Below, in pieces: positions 28,969 through 40,606 of a stretch of 64,000 nucleotides of DNA. The notes under the pieces are model-generated. The model made no database searches. It saw only the letters and a list, made by a program, of their open reading frames with translations, and was not told the DNA's origin. The stretch spans positions 1-64,000 of the forward strand of contig NZ_ALWX01000005.1 of assembly GCF_000297495.1 (NCBI RefSeq). The letters run 5' to 3'. Origin of the DNA: Janibacter hoylei PVAS-1. Its GTDB lineage: Bacteria; Actinomycetota; Actinomycetes; Actinomycetales; Dermatophilaceae. The position numbers and the translations under genes are program-made. Position 1 is the first letter of the stretch; every line of letters begins with the position of its first letter.

Positions 28969-30755
28969 CCCCGGCTGACGTCGACACCGCGGTCGACACC
29001 GACGTCCTCGTCATCGGCTCCGGCTTCGGGGGCTCGGTCGCCGCCCTTCGCCTGGCGGAGAAGGGCTATCGCGTGACGGTCCTCGAGGCCGGTCGGCGCT
29101 TCGCCGACGAGGACTTCGCCGAGACCAGCTGGGACCTGAAGAACTTCCTGTGGGCGCCCAAGGTGGGGATGTACGGCATCCAGCGCATCCACATGCTCAA
29201 GGACGTGATGATCCTCGCCGGCGCAGGTGTCGGCGGTGGCTCGCTCAACTACGCCAACACGCTCTACGTGCCGCCGGAGGTCTTCTTCCGGGACCGCCAG
29301 TGGGGCCACATCACCGACTGGCAGGCCGAGCTGCTGCCGCACTACGACATGGCGAGCACGATGCTCGGTGTCGTCACCAACCGGTGCGAGTCCGTCGTCG
29401 AGCAGGCCATGCGCGAGGCCGCCGACGAGATGGGTGTGGCCGACACCTTCCGCAAGACCCCCGTCGGCGTGCTCTTCGGCGACGACGACTCCCCGGAGCA
29501 GCAGGGCCGCACGGTCGCCGACCCCTACTTCGGTGGGGCGGGTCCCACGCGCACGACGTGCACCGAGTGCGGCAACTGCATGGTCGGCTGCCGGGTGGGC
29601 GCCAAGAACACGCTCGTGAAGAACTACCTCGCGCTTGCCGAGGGCCTGGGCGTGCAGATCGTGCCGATGCGCACGGTCACCCGGGTCGGGGTCGTCCCCG
29701 GCACCGACGGCCCCGACGAGGTCTACCGGGTGCGTCACGAGGCGACGGATGCCTTGGGGGACAAGACCGCTCGTGTCACGACGGCGCGCAAGGTCGTCGT
29801 CGCCGCGGGCACGTGGGGGAGCCAGCACCTGCTCCACGAGATGAAGGCGGACGGGGAGCTGCCGGCGATCAGCGACCGCCTCGGCGAGCTGACGCGGACC
29901 AACTCGGAGGCCCTCGTCGGTGCCCTCGCATCGTCGCCGCCGGAGGGCGAGCACGACCTGACGAAGGGGGTGGCCATCACCTCCTCCTTCCACCCGGACG
30001 AGTCGACCCACATCGAAAACGTCCGGTACGGGCGCGGGTCGGACGCGATGGGCATGCTCACCACGCTGCTCGCGCCGCCGCGGACAGGGCGCACCCCGCG
30101 CTTCCTCAAGCTCATCGCGGACCTGCCGAAGAACATCCCGGCGCTCATCGCGTGGTTCCCCCCGGGCACGCACTTCGCCGACAGCACGGTCATCGGCCTG
30201 GTCATGCAGTCGCTCGACAACTCGCTGACGACCTACCTGACGACCGGGCCGGGTGGGCGCCGGCGGCTGACCTCGAAGCAGGGCCACGGCGAGGAGAACC
30301 CGACCTACATCGAGGCCGGGCACGAGGGCATCCGGGTCCTCGCGGACAAGCTCTCGGCACGGCTCGGTCAACCCGTCTACCCCGGCGGCACGTGGAGCGA
30401 GGCCTTCGACATCCCGCTCACCGCGCACTTCCTCGGTGGGGCCCCCATCAGCGACTCGCCGGCCACCGGCGTCATCGACCCGTACCACCGCCTGTGGGGC
30501 CACCCGGGTATCAGCGTCGTCGACGGCTCGGCCGTCTCGGCCAACCTCGGCGTCAATCCTTCGCTGACGATCACCGCGCAGGCCGAGCGGGCCTTCTCGC
30601 TGTGGCCCAACGTCGGTGACGCCGACGTGCGGCCCGCCCAGGGTGATGCCTACCGCCGGCTCGACCCGATCGCGCCGAGGACGCCGGCGGTCCGCGAGTT
30701 CACCCACACCAGCTCGAAGGTGTCGCTGCCGATGCCGGCCGTGCGGGGTGCGTGA
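28965..30755 (+). CDS. GMC-type FAD oxidoreductase, cholesterol oxidase (ChoD)-like
   Basis: 596 residues. FAD Rossmann motif VLVIGSGFGGSVAALRLAEKG, GAGVGGGSLNYANTLYVPP, CTECGNCMVGCRVGAKNTL with a ferredoxin-like CxxCxxCxxxC cluster at about residues 198-207, and C-terminal GMC end TAHFLGGAPISDSP...VVDGSAVSANLGVNPSLTITAQAERAF. Position between guaB3 and guaA matches Rv3409c/choD. The Cys cluster is shared with other ChoD-like proteins. Some members are not true cholesterol oxidases; sterol substrate is therefore not assured. Frame intact; starts GTG overlapping the dehydrogenase stop. Confidence 0.88.
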   Translation: MTPADVDTAVDTDVLVIGSGFGGSVAALRLAEKGYRVTVLEAGRRFADEDFAETSWDLKNFLWAPKVGMYGIQRIHMLKDVMILAGAGVGGGSLNYANTLYVPPEVFFRDRQWGHITDWQAELLPHYDMASTMLGVVTNRCESVVEQAMREAADEMGVADTFRKTPVGVLFGDDDSPEQQGRTVADPYFGGAGPTRTTCTECGNCMVGCRVGAKNTLVKNYLALAEGLGVQIVPMRTVTRVGVVPGTDGPDEVYRVRHEATDALGDKTARVTTARKVVVAAGTWGSQHLLHEMKADGELPAISDRLGELTRTNSEALVGALASSPPEGEHDLTKGVAITSSFHPDESTHIENVRYGRGSDAMGMLTTLLAPPRTGRTPRFLKLIADLPKNIPALIAWFPPGTHFADSTVIGLVMQSLDNSLTTYLTTGPGGRRRLTSKQGHGEENPTYIEAGHEGIRVLADKLSARLGQPVYPGGTWSEAFDIPLTAHFLGGAPISDSPATGVIDPYHRLWGHPGISVVDGSAVSANLGVNPSLTITAQAERAFSLWPNVGDADVRPAQGDAYRRLDPIAPRTPAVREFTHTSSKVSLPMPAVRGA

Positions 30756-30790
30756 GCGGAGCACCCAGAGCGCTCACGTAGCCTGAGGCG

Positions 30791-31537
30791 GTGCTGCGGA
30801 CCGCCTGTCGACCCCGATACCTCGGGTTGCTCGTCGTGGCGCTCGCGCTCGTCGCGCTCGGCATCATCGCCGGTCGCTGGCAGTGGTCAGTCGCCCACGA
30901 CGTCGCCCGTGCCGAGGCCGTCCGCGAGGTCCAGGAGCGCCCGGTGCGGCCCGTCGCCGACGTCATCGCCCCGCACGAGGGCTTCCCCGACGACGGGTCG
31001 GGGCAGCGGATCAGCATGCGCGGCAGGTACGCGGGTGAGCCGCTCCTCGTCGTCGACCGGCGCTTCGAGGGGCAGCCCGTCAGCTGGGTCCTCGACCGCT
31101 TCGTCGTCGAGGAGACGGGCGCCAACCTGGCCGTCGTCCGCGGCTACGTGCCCGCGGGGGAGGACCCCCCTTCGCCGCCTGGGGGAACCCTCGAGATCGT
31201 CGGCTCGTTGGCCCCTCCGGAGGCCCCCGACGAGACCGGGGGCATCGACGACGGCGAGCTGACGTCGGTGGACATCGCCCAGCTGGTCAACCTCTGGGAG
31301 GGTGACATCTACAACGGCTTCGTCTTCGCCGTCAGCGAGGACGGTGTGACGGCGGCGCCGCAGCGGGTCCCGCCGCCGCTGCCGGACACCTCGCTGCAGT
31401 TTCGCAACGTCATGTACGCCGTCCAGTGGTGGATGTTCGCCGCCTTTGCGGTGTGGATGTGGTTGAAGGTCGTGCGCCAGGCGGCGCGCCAGGACGAGGC
31501 GGGGGAGCCCGCTCGAGAGGTGGAGGAGTCGACGTGA
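30791..31537 (+). CDS. SURF1-family protein
   Basis: 248 residues, two membrane helices (about residues 9-29 and 205-228) flanking a periplasmic SURF1 domain: GRWQWSVAHDVARAEAV near the start, VVDRRFEGQPVSWVLDRFVVEETG and VRGYVPAGE in the middle, RNVMYAVQWWMFAAFAVWMWL at the end. In other bacteria it helps insert heme into cytochrome c oxidase. TAGCCT 6 nt before GTG 30791 gives a leaderless start. Overlaps the next gene by 4 nt (GTGA). Confidence 0.9.
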   Translation: MLRTACRPRYLGLLVVALALVALGIIAGRWQWSVAHDVARAEAVREVQERPVRPVADVIAPHEGFPDDGSGQRISMRGRYAGEPLLVVDRRFEGQPVSWVLDRFVVEETGANLAVVRGYVPAGEDPPSPPGGTLEIVGSLAPPEAPDETGGIDDGELTSVDIAQLVNLWEGDIYNGFVFAVSEDGVTAAPQRVPPPLPDTSLQFRNVMYAVQWWMFAAFAVWMWLKVVRQAARQDEAGEPAREVEEST

Positions 31538-31875
31538 GCAACGAGACGCAGGGCGGCCAGGCCGCCGACCCGAGGGCCATCGCCAGTGCGCTGACCTTCT
31601 TCCGCATCACCGCGGTCATCGCCGGTCTGGCCATGTTTGTCCTCATCGTCGAGATGGTCCTCAAGTACGGGATGGACAATGACGTGCTCGCCTGGTGGTC
31701 GCCCGTGCACGGCCTGATCTTCATGGTCTTCGCCGTCGCGACCGCCAACCTGGGCTTCAAGGTCGGCTGGTCCGTGGGCCGCATGCTCCTCACGCTGCTG
31801 CTCGCCTGCATCCCCTTCGTCGCCTTCGTCGAGGAGCGTCGGGTCGTCCGCGAGGTCAGTCCGCTCATCTCCTGA
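31534..31875 (+). CDS. DUF3817 family small membrane protein
   Basis: 113 residues with three hydrophobic segments. SALTFFRITAVIAGLAMFVLIVEMVLKYGMDNDVLAWWSPVHGLIFMVFAVATANLGFKVGW matches the DUF3817 domain, found in actinobacteria near guaA and SURF1. Role is unknown. Start overlaps the SURF1 stop. Confidence 0.85.
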   Translation: MSNETQGGQAADPRAIASALTFFRITAVIAGLAMFVLIVEMVLKYGMDNDVLAWWSPVHGLIFMVFAVATANLGFKVGWSVGRMLLTLLLACIPFVAFVEERRVVREVSPLIS

Positions 31876-31917
31876 CGTGGCGAAGGGGGAGCCCCCGCCG
31901 CCCGGTAGCCTGTGCAA

Positions 31918-33498
<1,581 letters not shown>

Positions 33499-33507
33499 TG
33501 AGCCGCA

Positions 33508-33897
33508 TCAGCCGGCGAGCCGCTCCCAGAGCACCCCGGCGGAGCCGCAGCAGCAGATGAGGGCGACCGCGCCACCGCAGCCGATGGCGATGTGCCGCCA
33601 GTCGGGTGCCCAGCTGCGTGTCGTCGGGGCCGGGCCGAGGTGCCCACGGCCCCACAGCCACCGCGGCTGCGCGTAGTGCAGGTCGACCTGCTGCCCGGGG
33701 TGGACGTCGACCTCGCTCGTGGCCTCCCCGTAGGTGGTCGTCCCGTCGCTCGACTCGACGTCCACGCGGTGGCGACCCGGCGACAGGTCGACGAGCGTGG
33801 TCTCGCCGGCCACCGGGTACGGCTGACCGTCGACGCGGAGGCGGACCATCGACGCCCTCCCGGCGACGACGACCCGGACCCGACCCGTGCTGATCAT
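33508..33897 (-). CDS. hypothetical protein with C-terminal membrane segment
   Basis: 129 residues. Not recognised. N-terminal half (about 1-75) looks like a small beta domain: VRVVVAGRASMVRLRVDGQPYPVAGETTLVDLSPGRHRVDVES, reminiscent of PEGA-type repeats. One hydrophobic segment HIAIGCGGAVALICCCGSAGVL with three adjacent Cys near the C-terminus. Convergent with guaA, divergent from the acyltransferase. No clear promoter seen. Confidence 0.6.
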   Translation of the reverse strand: MISTGRVRVVVAGRASMVRLRVDGQPYPVAGETTLVDLSPGRHRVDVESSDGTTTYGEATSEVDVHPGQQVDLHYAQPRWLWGRGHLGPAPTTRSWAPDWRHIAIGCGGAVALICCCGSAGVLWERLAG

Positions 33898-33927
33898 GGC
33901 CCCGACGCTACTGACTACTCTGGCCGC

Positions 33928-34626
33928 GTGAGCACCCACCCGACGATGCGCGTCATGGAGTGGCTCCTGCGGCGAGTGCTCGTGGGGCCTCCCCTTCGCG
34001 CCTACCTCCGGCTCGAGGTGGAAGGGGCCGAGCACGTGCCCGCCACCGGCCCGGTGATCATCGCGAGCAACCACCTGAGCTTCCTCGACTCGATGGTCAT
34101 CCCGCTCGCCGCAGGGCGCAAGGTGGGCTTCCTCGGCAAGGCCGAGTACGTCACCGGCACCGGCGTCTCCGGGTGGCTCGGGCGACTGTGGTTCGGCGAG
34201 TTCGGCGGGATGATCCCCGTCGACCGGTCCGATGCCCGCGCTGCTGCCCGCTCCCTCGAGCTCGCGCAGGAGCACCTGGCCGGTGGAGGAGCCTTCGGCA
34301 TCTACCCCGAGGGCACCCGCAGCCGGGACGGCCGCCTGCACAAGGGGCGCACCGGCGTCGGCCGGCTCGCCATCGCCTCCGGCGCACCCGTGGTGCCCTG
34401 CGCCCTCATCGGCACCGACAAGGCGCAGCCCGTCGATGCCCGCGGCATCCGGCCGCACAGGGTCACCGTGCGCTTCGCCCCGCCCGTCGACGTCGCCGCC
34501 CTCGAGCAGCGGCACGTCAAGGGCGCGCTCCTGCGCGCCGTCACCGACGAGGTCATGGACGCCATCGCGCAGCGGTCGCCGCAGCAGCGCTCCGACGGCT
34601 ACGCCGACCGACCCGACGTCGCCTGA
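33928..34626 (+). CDS. 1-acyl-sn-glycerol-3-phosphate acyltransferase (PlsC-like)
   Basis: 232 residues. NHLSFLD (HX4D active site) at about residue 47 and YPEGTRSRDG at about residue 130 are the acyltransferase block I and III motifs; VPVALIGTDKAQ-like sequence also fits. Starts with TM-like helix. Role: esterification of lysophospholipid or a similar acceptor. TACTCT 6 nt before GTG 33928 marks a leaderless start. Followed 50 nt later by murT. Confidence 0.88.
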   Translation: MSTHPTMRVMEWLLRRVLVGPPLRAYLRLEVEGAEHVPATGPVIIASNHLSFLDSMVIPLAAGRKVGFLGKAEYVTGTGVSGWLGRLWFGEFGGMIPVDRSDARAAARSLELAQEHLAGGGAFGIYPEGTRSRDGRLHKGRTGVGRLAIASGAPVVPCALIGTDKAQPVDARGIRPHRVTVRFAPPVDVAALEQRHVKGALLRAVTDEVMDAIAQRSPQQRSDGYADRPDVA

Positions 34627-34675
34627 CCGCGCGCGCCCCCGCCGACCGGCGCGGCCGGCTCAGTACGATGGCGCG

Positions 34676-36014
34676 GTGCTGAAGACGACGATCGCCGCCC
34701 TCGCCGGCAAGGCCGCCCGCCGCGCCGCCCGTCTCCGGGGCGGTGGCACCGGAGGCTCTGCACTCCCCGGCCTCGTCGCGGAGAAGATCGACCCGGGCTT
34801 CCTCGCCCACGCGCTCGCCGACGTCCCCGGAGGGATCGTCGTCGTCTCCGGCACCAACGGCAAGACGACGACGACCAAGATGCTCGTCGCGCTCCTGCGG
34901 GCCCACGGCCGGACGGTCTTCACCAACCCCACGGGCAGCAACTTCACCCGCGGCGTCATCTCCGCCATGCTCAGCGAGCGACTCCACCGGGGGCGGCTGC
35001 AGGCCGACATCGCCGTCCTCGAGCTCGACGAGGCGCACGCCCTGCACTTCGCCCGCGCCGTCGCCCCGACGTACGCGCTGCTGCTCAACGTCGCCCGCGA
35101 CCAGCTCGACCGCTTCGCCGAGATCGACCACACCGCGGGCCTGCTGACCCAGCTCGCCGGCATGACGACGACCGGGGTCGTGCTCAACCGCGACGACCCC
35201 TTCGTCAACCGCATCGCGACGACGGTCGGCGCCGACGTCGACGTCACGTGGTTCGGCCTCGACGCCTCGATCGCCGACCGTCTCGGCGAGCTGCAGGAGC
35301 ACGACGCCCGCGGCCACGACGCCTGGTCGCCGCCCGCCGCCCGCGCCCGCGACTGCCTGCTCCAGCCCCAGGACGAGCAGCGGCTCAGCGTGCTCTTCGG
35401 CGAGGCCGGCGAAGGGGGGGCGGCTCGGCCCCGTCGAGCTGCGTCAGCGCGGGCTCGCCGCGATGATCAACGCGACCGCAGCCACGGCCACGGCGCGGAC
35501 CCTGCTCGGCGAGGCCTTCGACCCCGCGGCCGCGGAGCAGGCGCTGCGGACGGTGGCCCCTCCCTTCGGCCGTGGCGAGGTCGTCGACGTCGACGGGACC
35601 CCGCTCGAGCTCGTCCTCGTCAAGAACCCGGCTGGCTTCACCGTCGCCCTCGGCACCTACGGCTCGACCCCCGTCGCCACGATGGTCGCGATCAACGACG
35701 ACTACGCCGACGGCCGCGACGTCTCCTGGCTCTACGACGTGAGCTTCGAGTCGCTGCGGGACAAGGGGGTCGCGATCACCAGCGGTGTGCGGGGCTGGGA
35801 CATGGCGCTGCGCCTCCAGTACGACGACGTGCCGGTGGCCTCGACGGAGGTCGACCTCGGCCGGGCCCTCGACGCCTTCCTCGCCGACCACGCCGGGGAG
35901 CCCAAGCGGATCTTCTGCACCTACACCGCGATGCTCGCGCTGCGCCGCATGCTCGGCGAGCGGTACGACCTGCCCGAGATGGGCGTGGACGCCCCCGAGA
36001 CCCAGGGAGCCTGA
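34676..36014 (+). CDS. murT: Mur ligase family protein MurT (one frameshift)
   Basis: Partner of GatD in amidating lipid II glutamate. Corrected length 445 residues. ATPase core: VVSGTNGKTTTTKMLV (P-loop), ELDEAHALHF, LLLNVARDQLDRFAEI, VLNRDDPF. The frame breaks in the G7 run at 35414-35420; removing one G gives GEAGEGGRLGPVELRQRGLAAMINATAAT, and the end contains the DUF1727 domain (NPAGFTVALGTYGSTPVATMVAINDDYADGRDVSWLYDV). A Cys4 zinc ribbon known from S. aureus MurT is not visible; only one Cys occurs there. TACGAT with a 6-nt gap indicates leaderless GTG 34676. Followed by gatD. Confidence 0.9.
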
Positions 36015-36015
36015 C

Positions 36016-36808
36016 ATGACCCGCGACATCCCCATCCTCGGTGAGCCCACCGGCTCGGCACTGCCCGCGGACCCCGGCCACGAGGGCAAGGGCGAGATCC
36101 ACCTCGTCCACCTCTACCCCCGCGAGATGAGCATCTACGGCGACCTCGGCAACACCCGCTGCCTCGCCGCGCGCATCCGCCGTCACGGCTACGTGCCGGT
36201 CGTCCACCAGCACCACCCCGGACAGGAGCTGCCCGAGCAGGTCCACCTCGTCGTCGGCGGCGGGGGGCAGGGACTCGGGGCAGTCCAAGGTCGAGGACGA
36301 CCTCGAGCGCCAGGCGGACCGGCTGCGCGACCTCGCGGCCGACGGCACCCCGATGCTCATGATCTGCGGCATGTACCAGCTCTTCGGCAAGGCCTTCGTC
36401 ACCGTGCAGGGGGAGCGGCTGCCGGGCCTGGGCATCCTCGACGTGACCACCCAGGGCAACGAAAAGCGGATGATCGGCCCGATCGTGCTGAGCACCGACC
36501 ACGGCGACGTCGTCGGCTACGAAAACCACTCGGGCTCCACCACGCTCGGGGCGGGGCAGGCCCCCTTCGGCCGGGTGCGGCACGGCATGGGCAACAACGG
36601 CACCGACGGCACCGAGGGCGCGGTCACCGGGCACGTCATCGGCTCCTACCTGCACGGCCCGATCCTGCCGGCCAACCCGCGGCTCGCCGACACCCTCATC
36701 GGGTGGGCGGCGGAGCGGGCGACCGGGCGGGCCTTCGAGCCGGAGCAGCTCGACGACGAGGTCGCGCGCCAGGCGCACACCCGTCAGGTGCGTCGCCTCG
36801 TCGGCTGA
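36016..36808 (+). CDS. gatD: lipid II glutaminyl amidotransferase subunit GatD (one frameshift)
   Basis: Class I glutamine amidotransferase that supplies ammonia to MurT. Corrected length 263. Start: IHLVHLYPREMSIYGDLGNTRCLAAR (family opening), catalytic Cys in MLMICGMYQLFG, His in GSYLHGPILPANP. The frame breaks at G6 36262-36267; removing one G gives VVGGGGRDSGQSKVEDDLERQAD. Only 1 nt after the murT stop, so one operon. Both subunits are needed for cell-wall amidation. Confidence 0.9.
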
Positions 36809-36826
36809 CGGACCGGGCGGCGCCTC

Positions 36827-37901
36827 TCAGCTGTCCGCTTCGGCCAGCTCGTCGTTGGTGGCGCGCGGCATGAGGCTCCACGCGACCCACCCGAGCGCCC
36901 CCAGGGGGATCTCGAGGAAGTGCGTGAAGATCGAGAAGAGCACGACCCCGGCCATCGCCGACGCAGGGTCGGCGCCCCAGGCGACGAGCGCGGCTGCCGT
37001 GCCGGTCTCGGTGACGCCGAGGCCGCCCGGCGTCACGCCGACCGCCGTGAGCAGCCGCCCGATCGCATAGGCCGCGAAGAGCTGGCCGAAGGGCAGCTCG
37101 ATGCCCGTCGTCTGCGTGCACAGCAGGAAGAGGACGTAGTAGAGGCCGAAGAAGCCGAGCATGCCGAGCGACATCTGCAGCCACCCGGTGCGGACGGTCT
37201 CGGCGATCCGCCCCCGCAGGTCCGTCAGGCCGCGCTCGATGGTGCCGCCGTGCCCGCGGCGCACGAGCCGCACGAGCCGGTCGAGGCCGCGCCCCAGCTG
37301 CCGGGCACCACGGTCGGTACCTATGGCCAGCGCGAAGAGGACGACGATCGCCGCGCCCGACAGGACCGCCGCCCAGGCGGCCTCGCGCATGGCGGGGGGC
37401 AGGTCGGTGGCACCCCAGGCCAGGCCGACCACGGCGATGATCGGGAGGGCGGCGCGGGCCAGGACATTCCACACCCCGGTGACGACCGCCATCGTCGTCA
37501 CGCTCGCTGCCGAAAATCCCCAGGACTTTGCGATCGAGTACGTCGCTGCCAAGCCGATGGCGCCACCGCCCGGCAGCAGGTTGGAGACGGAGGACCCGCA
37601 GACGTTGAGGATCAGCGCCCGCACGTGCCCGAGCCCCTGCATGGCGCCCGTCATGACGAAGGTGTAGCAGTACAGCCCCCCGACGACGAGGCCCGCGAAG
37701 AGCGCGGCCTTCCAGAGCGGCACGGTGCCGAGCACGTGCCAGACCTCGCTCCACGACGTCTTGGCGAAGTGCGGCAGGCCCCACCACAGCATCCCGACGG
37801 CCAGCCCGAGACCGACCGTCACCTGCAGCACCCGGACGAAGGGGGGCGCCCCGCCTCTGCTGCGGGTCCGCGTCGCCGACCGGCGAGCTCGCGCCCGTCA
37901 T
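36827..37901 (-). CDS. flippase-like lysylphosphatidylglycerol synthase TM region protein (one frameshift)
   Basis: 357 residues with about 8 membrane helices (COG0392, UPF0104). NVCGSSVSNLLPGGGAIGLAATYSIAKSWG and GVTPGGLGVTETGTAAAL are family motifs. The N-terminus is frame-shifted at G6 37841-37846; correction joins ATG 37901 (MTGASSPVGDADP) to PFVRVLQVTVGLGLAVGML. There is no C-terminal lysyl-transferase domain, so it is a flippase/glycolipid-type member rather than MprF. Overlaps the upstream deacetylase by 4 nt (ATGA), so they are coexpressed. Confidence 0.82.
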
Positions 37902-38740
37902 GCCCGCCCCTCGAAGACGTCGGTGGCCGCCGTGCCCGGGGCCTCCGGGTCGACGAACCACTCGCGCCCGAAGACGAGGTCGTAGAGCGGCCGGGGGATG
38001 CGCACGAGCATCCCGAGCGTGCGGTCGCCCCCGCCGTCGGCGGCGGCCTGGCTCGCGTGGGCGCGCATCGAGGCGCGCTTGGCGGCCGCGAAGCGCCGCA
38101 CCGGGATGCGGTGGGTGATCTCGGCCTTCGCGGCGAAGGCCCGGTCGAAGCTGGCCCGGTCGAACTCGGGCGGGAAGCGGTAGACCTTGGCCACCAGGTC
38201 GATCGCCCGGCAGATGAGGTCGCGGGGGACGGTCGCCCACAGGACCCGCACGTCGAGCCCGCGCTCGCGCGCCAGCTCGGCGGCGCGCGCCCCGACCTCG
38301 TGCACGCGCACGTGGTCGCGGTGGCCGTAGCCGCCGTGGGGGTCGTAGGTCGTCAGGACGTCGGCCCGCTCCTCGACGAGCACGTCGGCCAGCGCGCTGG
38401 CCGCGTCGTCGATCGGCACCCGGACGAAGCGGCGTCCTCCGGGCGGGTCCGGCCACACCTCGGGTCCGCTGCCGCTGTCGGCGTGCCCGAGCTCCACGGT
38501 GCGGGCGACACCGAGCGCTCGCGCACTCGCGGCGAGCTCGCGGCTGCGGGTGGAGGCGAGGGCATCTCCCTTCGCGCCGTAGGCGGTCTCGTCGGTCTCG
38601 CCGAGCGCCCCGTCGGTCGCGACGACGAGGACCACGCGGTGCCCCTCGGCCGCGGCGCGGGCCATCGTCCCCGCCGTGAGCAGAGCCTCGTCGTCAGGGT
38701 GCGCGTGGAAGACGACGAGAGTGCGGGCTGCGGAGTCCAT
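37898..38740 (-). CDS. PIG-L family LmbE-like deacetylase
   Basis: 280 residues. Zn-binding VVFHAHPDDEALLTAGTMARAA at about residues 10-30, and HRDHVRVHEVG in the middle, are characteristic of PIG-L enzymes (MshB, Mca and GlcNAc-PI de-N-acetylase). It lacks the TSS motif that would settle on mycothiol pathway enzymes. Next to a GT-4 type glycosyltransferase (divergent) and flippase-like protein (overlapping), so it may deacetylate a GlcNAc-lipid. Mycothiol role is the alternative. Confidence 0.85.
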   Translation of the reverse strand: MDSAARTLVVFHAHPDDEALLTAGTMARAAAEGHRVVLVVATDGALGETDETAYGAKGDALASTRSRELAASARALGVARTVELGHADSGSGPEVWPDPPGGRRFVRVPIDDAASALADVLVEERADVLTTYDPHGGYGHRDHVRVHEVGARAAELARERGLDVRVLWATVPRDLICRAIDLVAKVYRFPPEFDRASFDRAFAAKAEITHRIPVRRFAAAKRASMRAHASQAAADGGGDRTLGMLVRIPRPLYDLVFGREWFVDPEAPGTAATDVFEGRA

Positions 38741-38782
38741 CGGTGAAACCCTCCCACACTCCGCCGTGGCACCCTTGGACGC

Positions 38783-39905
38783 GTGAAGGTGGCCCTGCTC
38801 TCCGACTGCTACCCGCCGCGCACCGGCGGCATCGAGTCCCAGGTCGGGGACCTCGCGACGCAGCTGGTGGCGGCCGGGCACGAGGTCGAGGTCTTCACCG
38901 CGACGGCGGGTGGGCCGGGCGCTGGTGGGGCGCGGGTGCACCGGCTGGACACCCCGCTCGCGCTGGGCCTGCCGGTCAACCCGCTCGCGCCACCGGAGGC
39001 TCGCCGGGTGCTCGCCGCAGGGGGCTTCGACGTGGCGCACGTGCACATGGGGGTGGTCTCTCCCTTCGCCTGGGACATGGCCGACCTGACCACCGACCTC
39101 GGGCTGCCGACGGCCCTGACCTGGCACTGCGTCCTCGACCGGGCCGCGCGGCCGCTCGGCCCGATGATCCGGCGCTGGGTAGACCGCGGAGCGGTGCTCT
39201 CGGCGGTGTCCGGCTTCGCTGCGGAGGGTGTGCGACGGGCGGCGAAGGGGGGAACCCGTCGCCGTGCTCCCCAACGGCATCGACCCGAGCCTGTGGCGCG
39301 CTTCCACACCACCGATGGCTGAGGAGGCGCGCCAGCGCCGTCTCGAAGCCACCACCCCCACCCGCCCCGTCCGCCTCGTCACCGCCACCCGCCTCGCCCC
39401 CCGCAAGCGGGTCGGCGCACTCCTCGTCGTCGTCGCCGCCGCCCGTGGTCGACTCGGTCCGGGAGCCATGACCCTCGACGTCTACGGCGAAGGACCGCTG
39501 CGGCCGTGGCTGGAGGCTCGGGTGAGCGCGCTCGGGCTCGACGACGTCGTGCGCCTGCGTGGCCGCGTCACCCGCACGGAGCTCGCGGCCGCCTGGGCTC
39601 GCGCCGACGGCTACCTGTCCCCGACCCGCCTCGAGGCCTTCGGGATCGCCGCGCTCGAAGCCCGCACGGCGGGACTGCCGGTCATCGCGCGCGCCGACTC
39701 CGGGGTCCGTGAGGTCGTCACCGACGGGGTCTCGGGGCTGCTCGCCCCCGACGACGCCGGGCTCGCCGACGCGCTCGTGCGGATCGTCGCCGACGACACC
39801 CTGCGCACCCGGATCGCCGCGCACAACCGGCGCGTGCCGCCAGCCCAGACCTGGGACCGCGTCGTCGCGCTCGCGGTCGACGAGTACCGACGGGCCGGCG
39901 CATGA
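38783..39905 (+). CDS. glycosyltransferase family 4 protein (one frameshift)
   Basis: 373 residues. N-terminal: LLSDCYPPRTGGIESQVGDLATQLVAAGHEVEVFTATAG; VAHVHMGVVSPFAWDMA; C-terminal: VTATRLAPRKRVGALLVVV, LDVYGEGPLRPWLEARV, EAFGIAALEARTAGLPVIARADSGVREVVTDGVSGLLAPDD (EX7E donor motif). Frame broken at G6 39245-39250; removing one gives RAAKGEPVAVLPNGIDPSLW. Overlaps the NUDIX gene downstream by 4 nt. Confidence 0.88.
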
Positions 39906-40573
39906 GCGTCGTGGTCGTGGCAGACGGCCCGCACGGCGAGGTCGGGCGCTGGCCGCTCGGGCACGGGCAGGACCCCGCCGACCTGCTCGCCGCGCACGGC
40001 TGGGCGGGGGAGCCGACGGGCAGCGGGCTCGTGGGTGACGACGTCGAGGTGCACTGGAGGGTGGCCGCGCTGGACAGGCGCGTACCGTCACCAGCCGTCG
40101 TGACGGGCCGCCCCGGCGCCACAGTCCTGCAGCGGCTCGCCGCTTATGCCCTTGTCGTCGACGGGGGGCGGCTGCTCATGTCGCAGCTCGCCGACTGGGT
40201 GGGCGGCGCCGGCGGGCTGTGGACGCTGCCAGGCGGTGGCGTCGACCCGGGTGAGTCCCCGGTCGACGGCGTCGTGCGCGAGGTGCACGAGGAGGCCGGG
40301 CAGCACGTCGTCGTCGACGAGCTCGTGCAGGTGCAGTCGCGTCACTGGGTGGGCGACGTGACGGCGGGGGAGCGGCACGAGGACTTCCACGCCGTGCGAC
40401 TGATCCACCGGGCGACGTGTCCGCGACCGACGCCCGCGCACGTCGTCGAGGTCGACGGCTCGACGGGTGCTGCGGCATGGGTCCCGCTGGGCGAGGTGGG
40501 GCGACTGCCGCTGGCCGAGATGGTCCGGTTGGCCTGGCCACACGTGCCGGGTGGCGACTCCTACCCGCTGTAG
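39902..40573 (+). CDS. NUDIX hydrolase
   Basis: 223 residues. NUDIX box GGVDPGESPVDGVVREVHEEAGQ (GX5EX7REUXEEXGU complete) at about 105-127. N-terminal extension of about 70 residues (HGEVGRWPLGHGQDPADLLAAHGW). Hydrolyses a nucleoside diphosphate derivative; substrate unknown. Cotranscribed with the glycosyltransferase (ATGA overlap). Confidence 0.85.
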   Translation: MSVVVVADGPHGEVGRWPLGHGQDPADLLAAHGWAGEPTGSGLVGDDVEVHWRVAALDRRVPSPAVVTGRPGATVLQRLAAYALVVDGGRLLMSQLADWVGGAGGLWTLPGGGVDPGESPVDGVVREVHEEAGQHVVVDELVQVQSRHWVGDVTAGERHEDFHAVRLIHRATCPRPTPAHVVEVDGSTGAAAWVPLGEVGRLPLAEMVRLAWPHVPGGDSYPL

Positions 40574-40606
40574 GAGATGGCCGGTCGGTCGCCTACGCTG
40601 TCGGCC

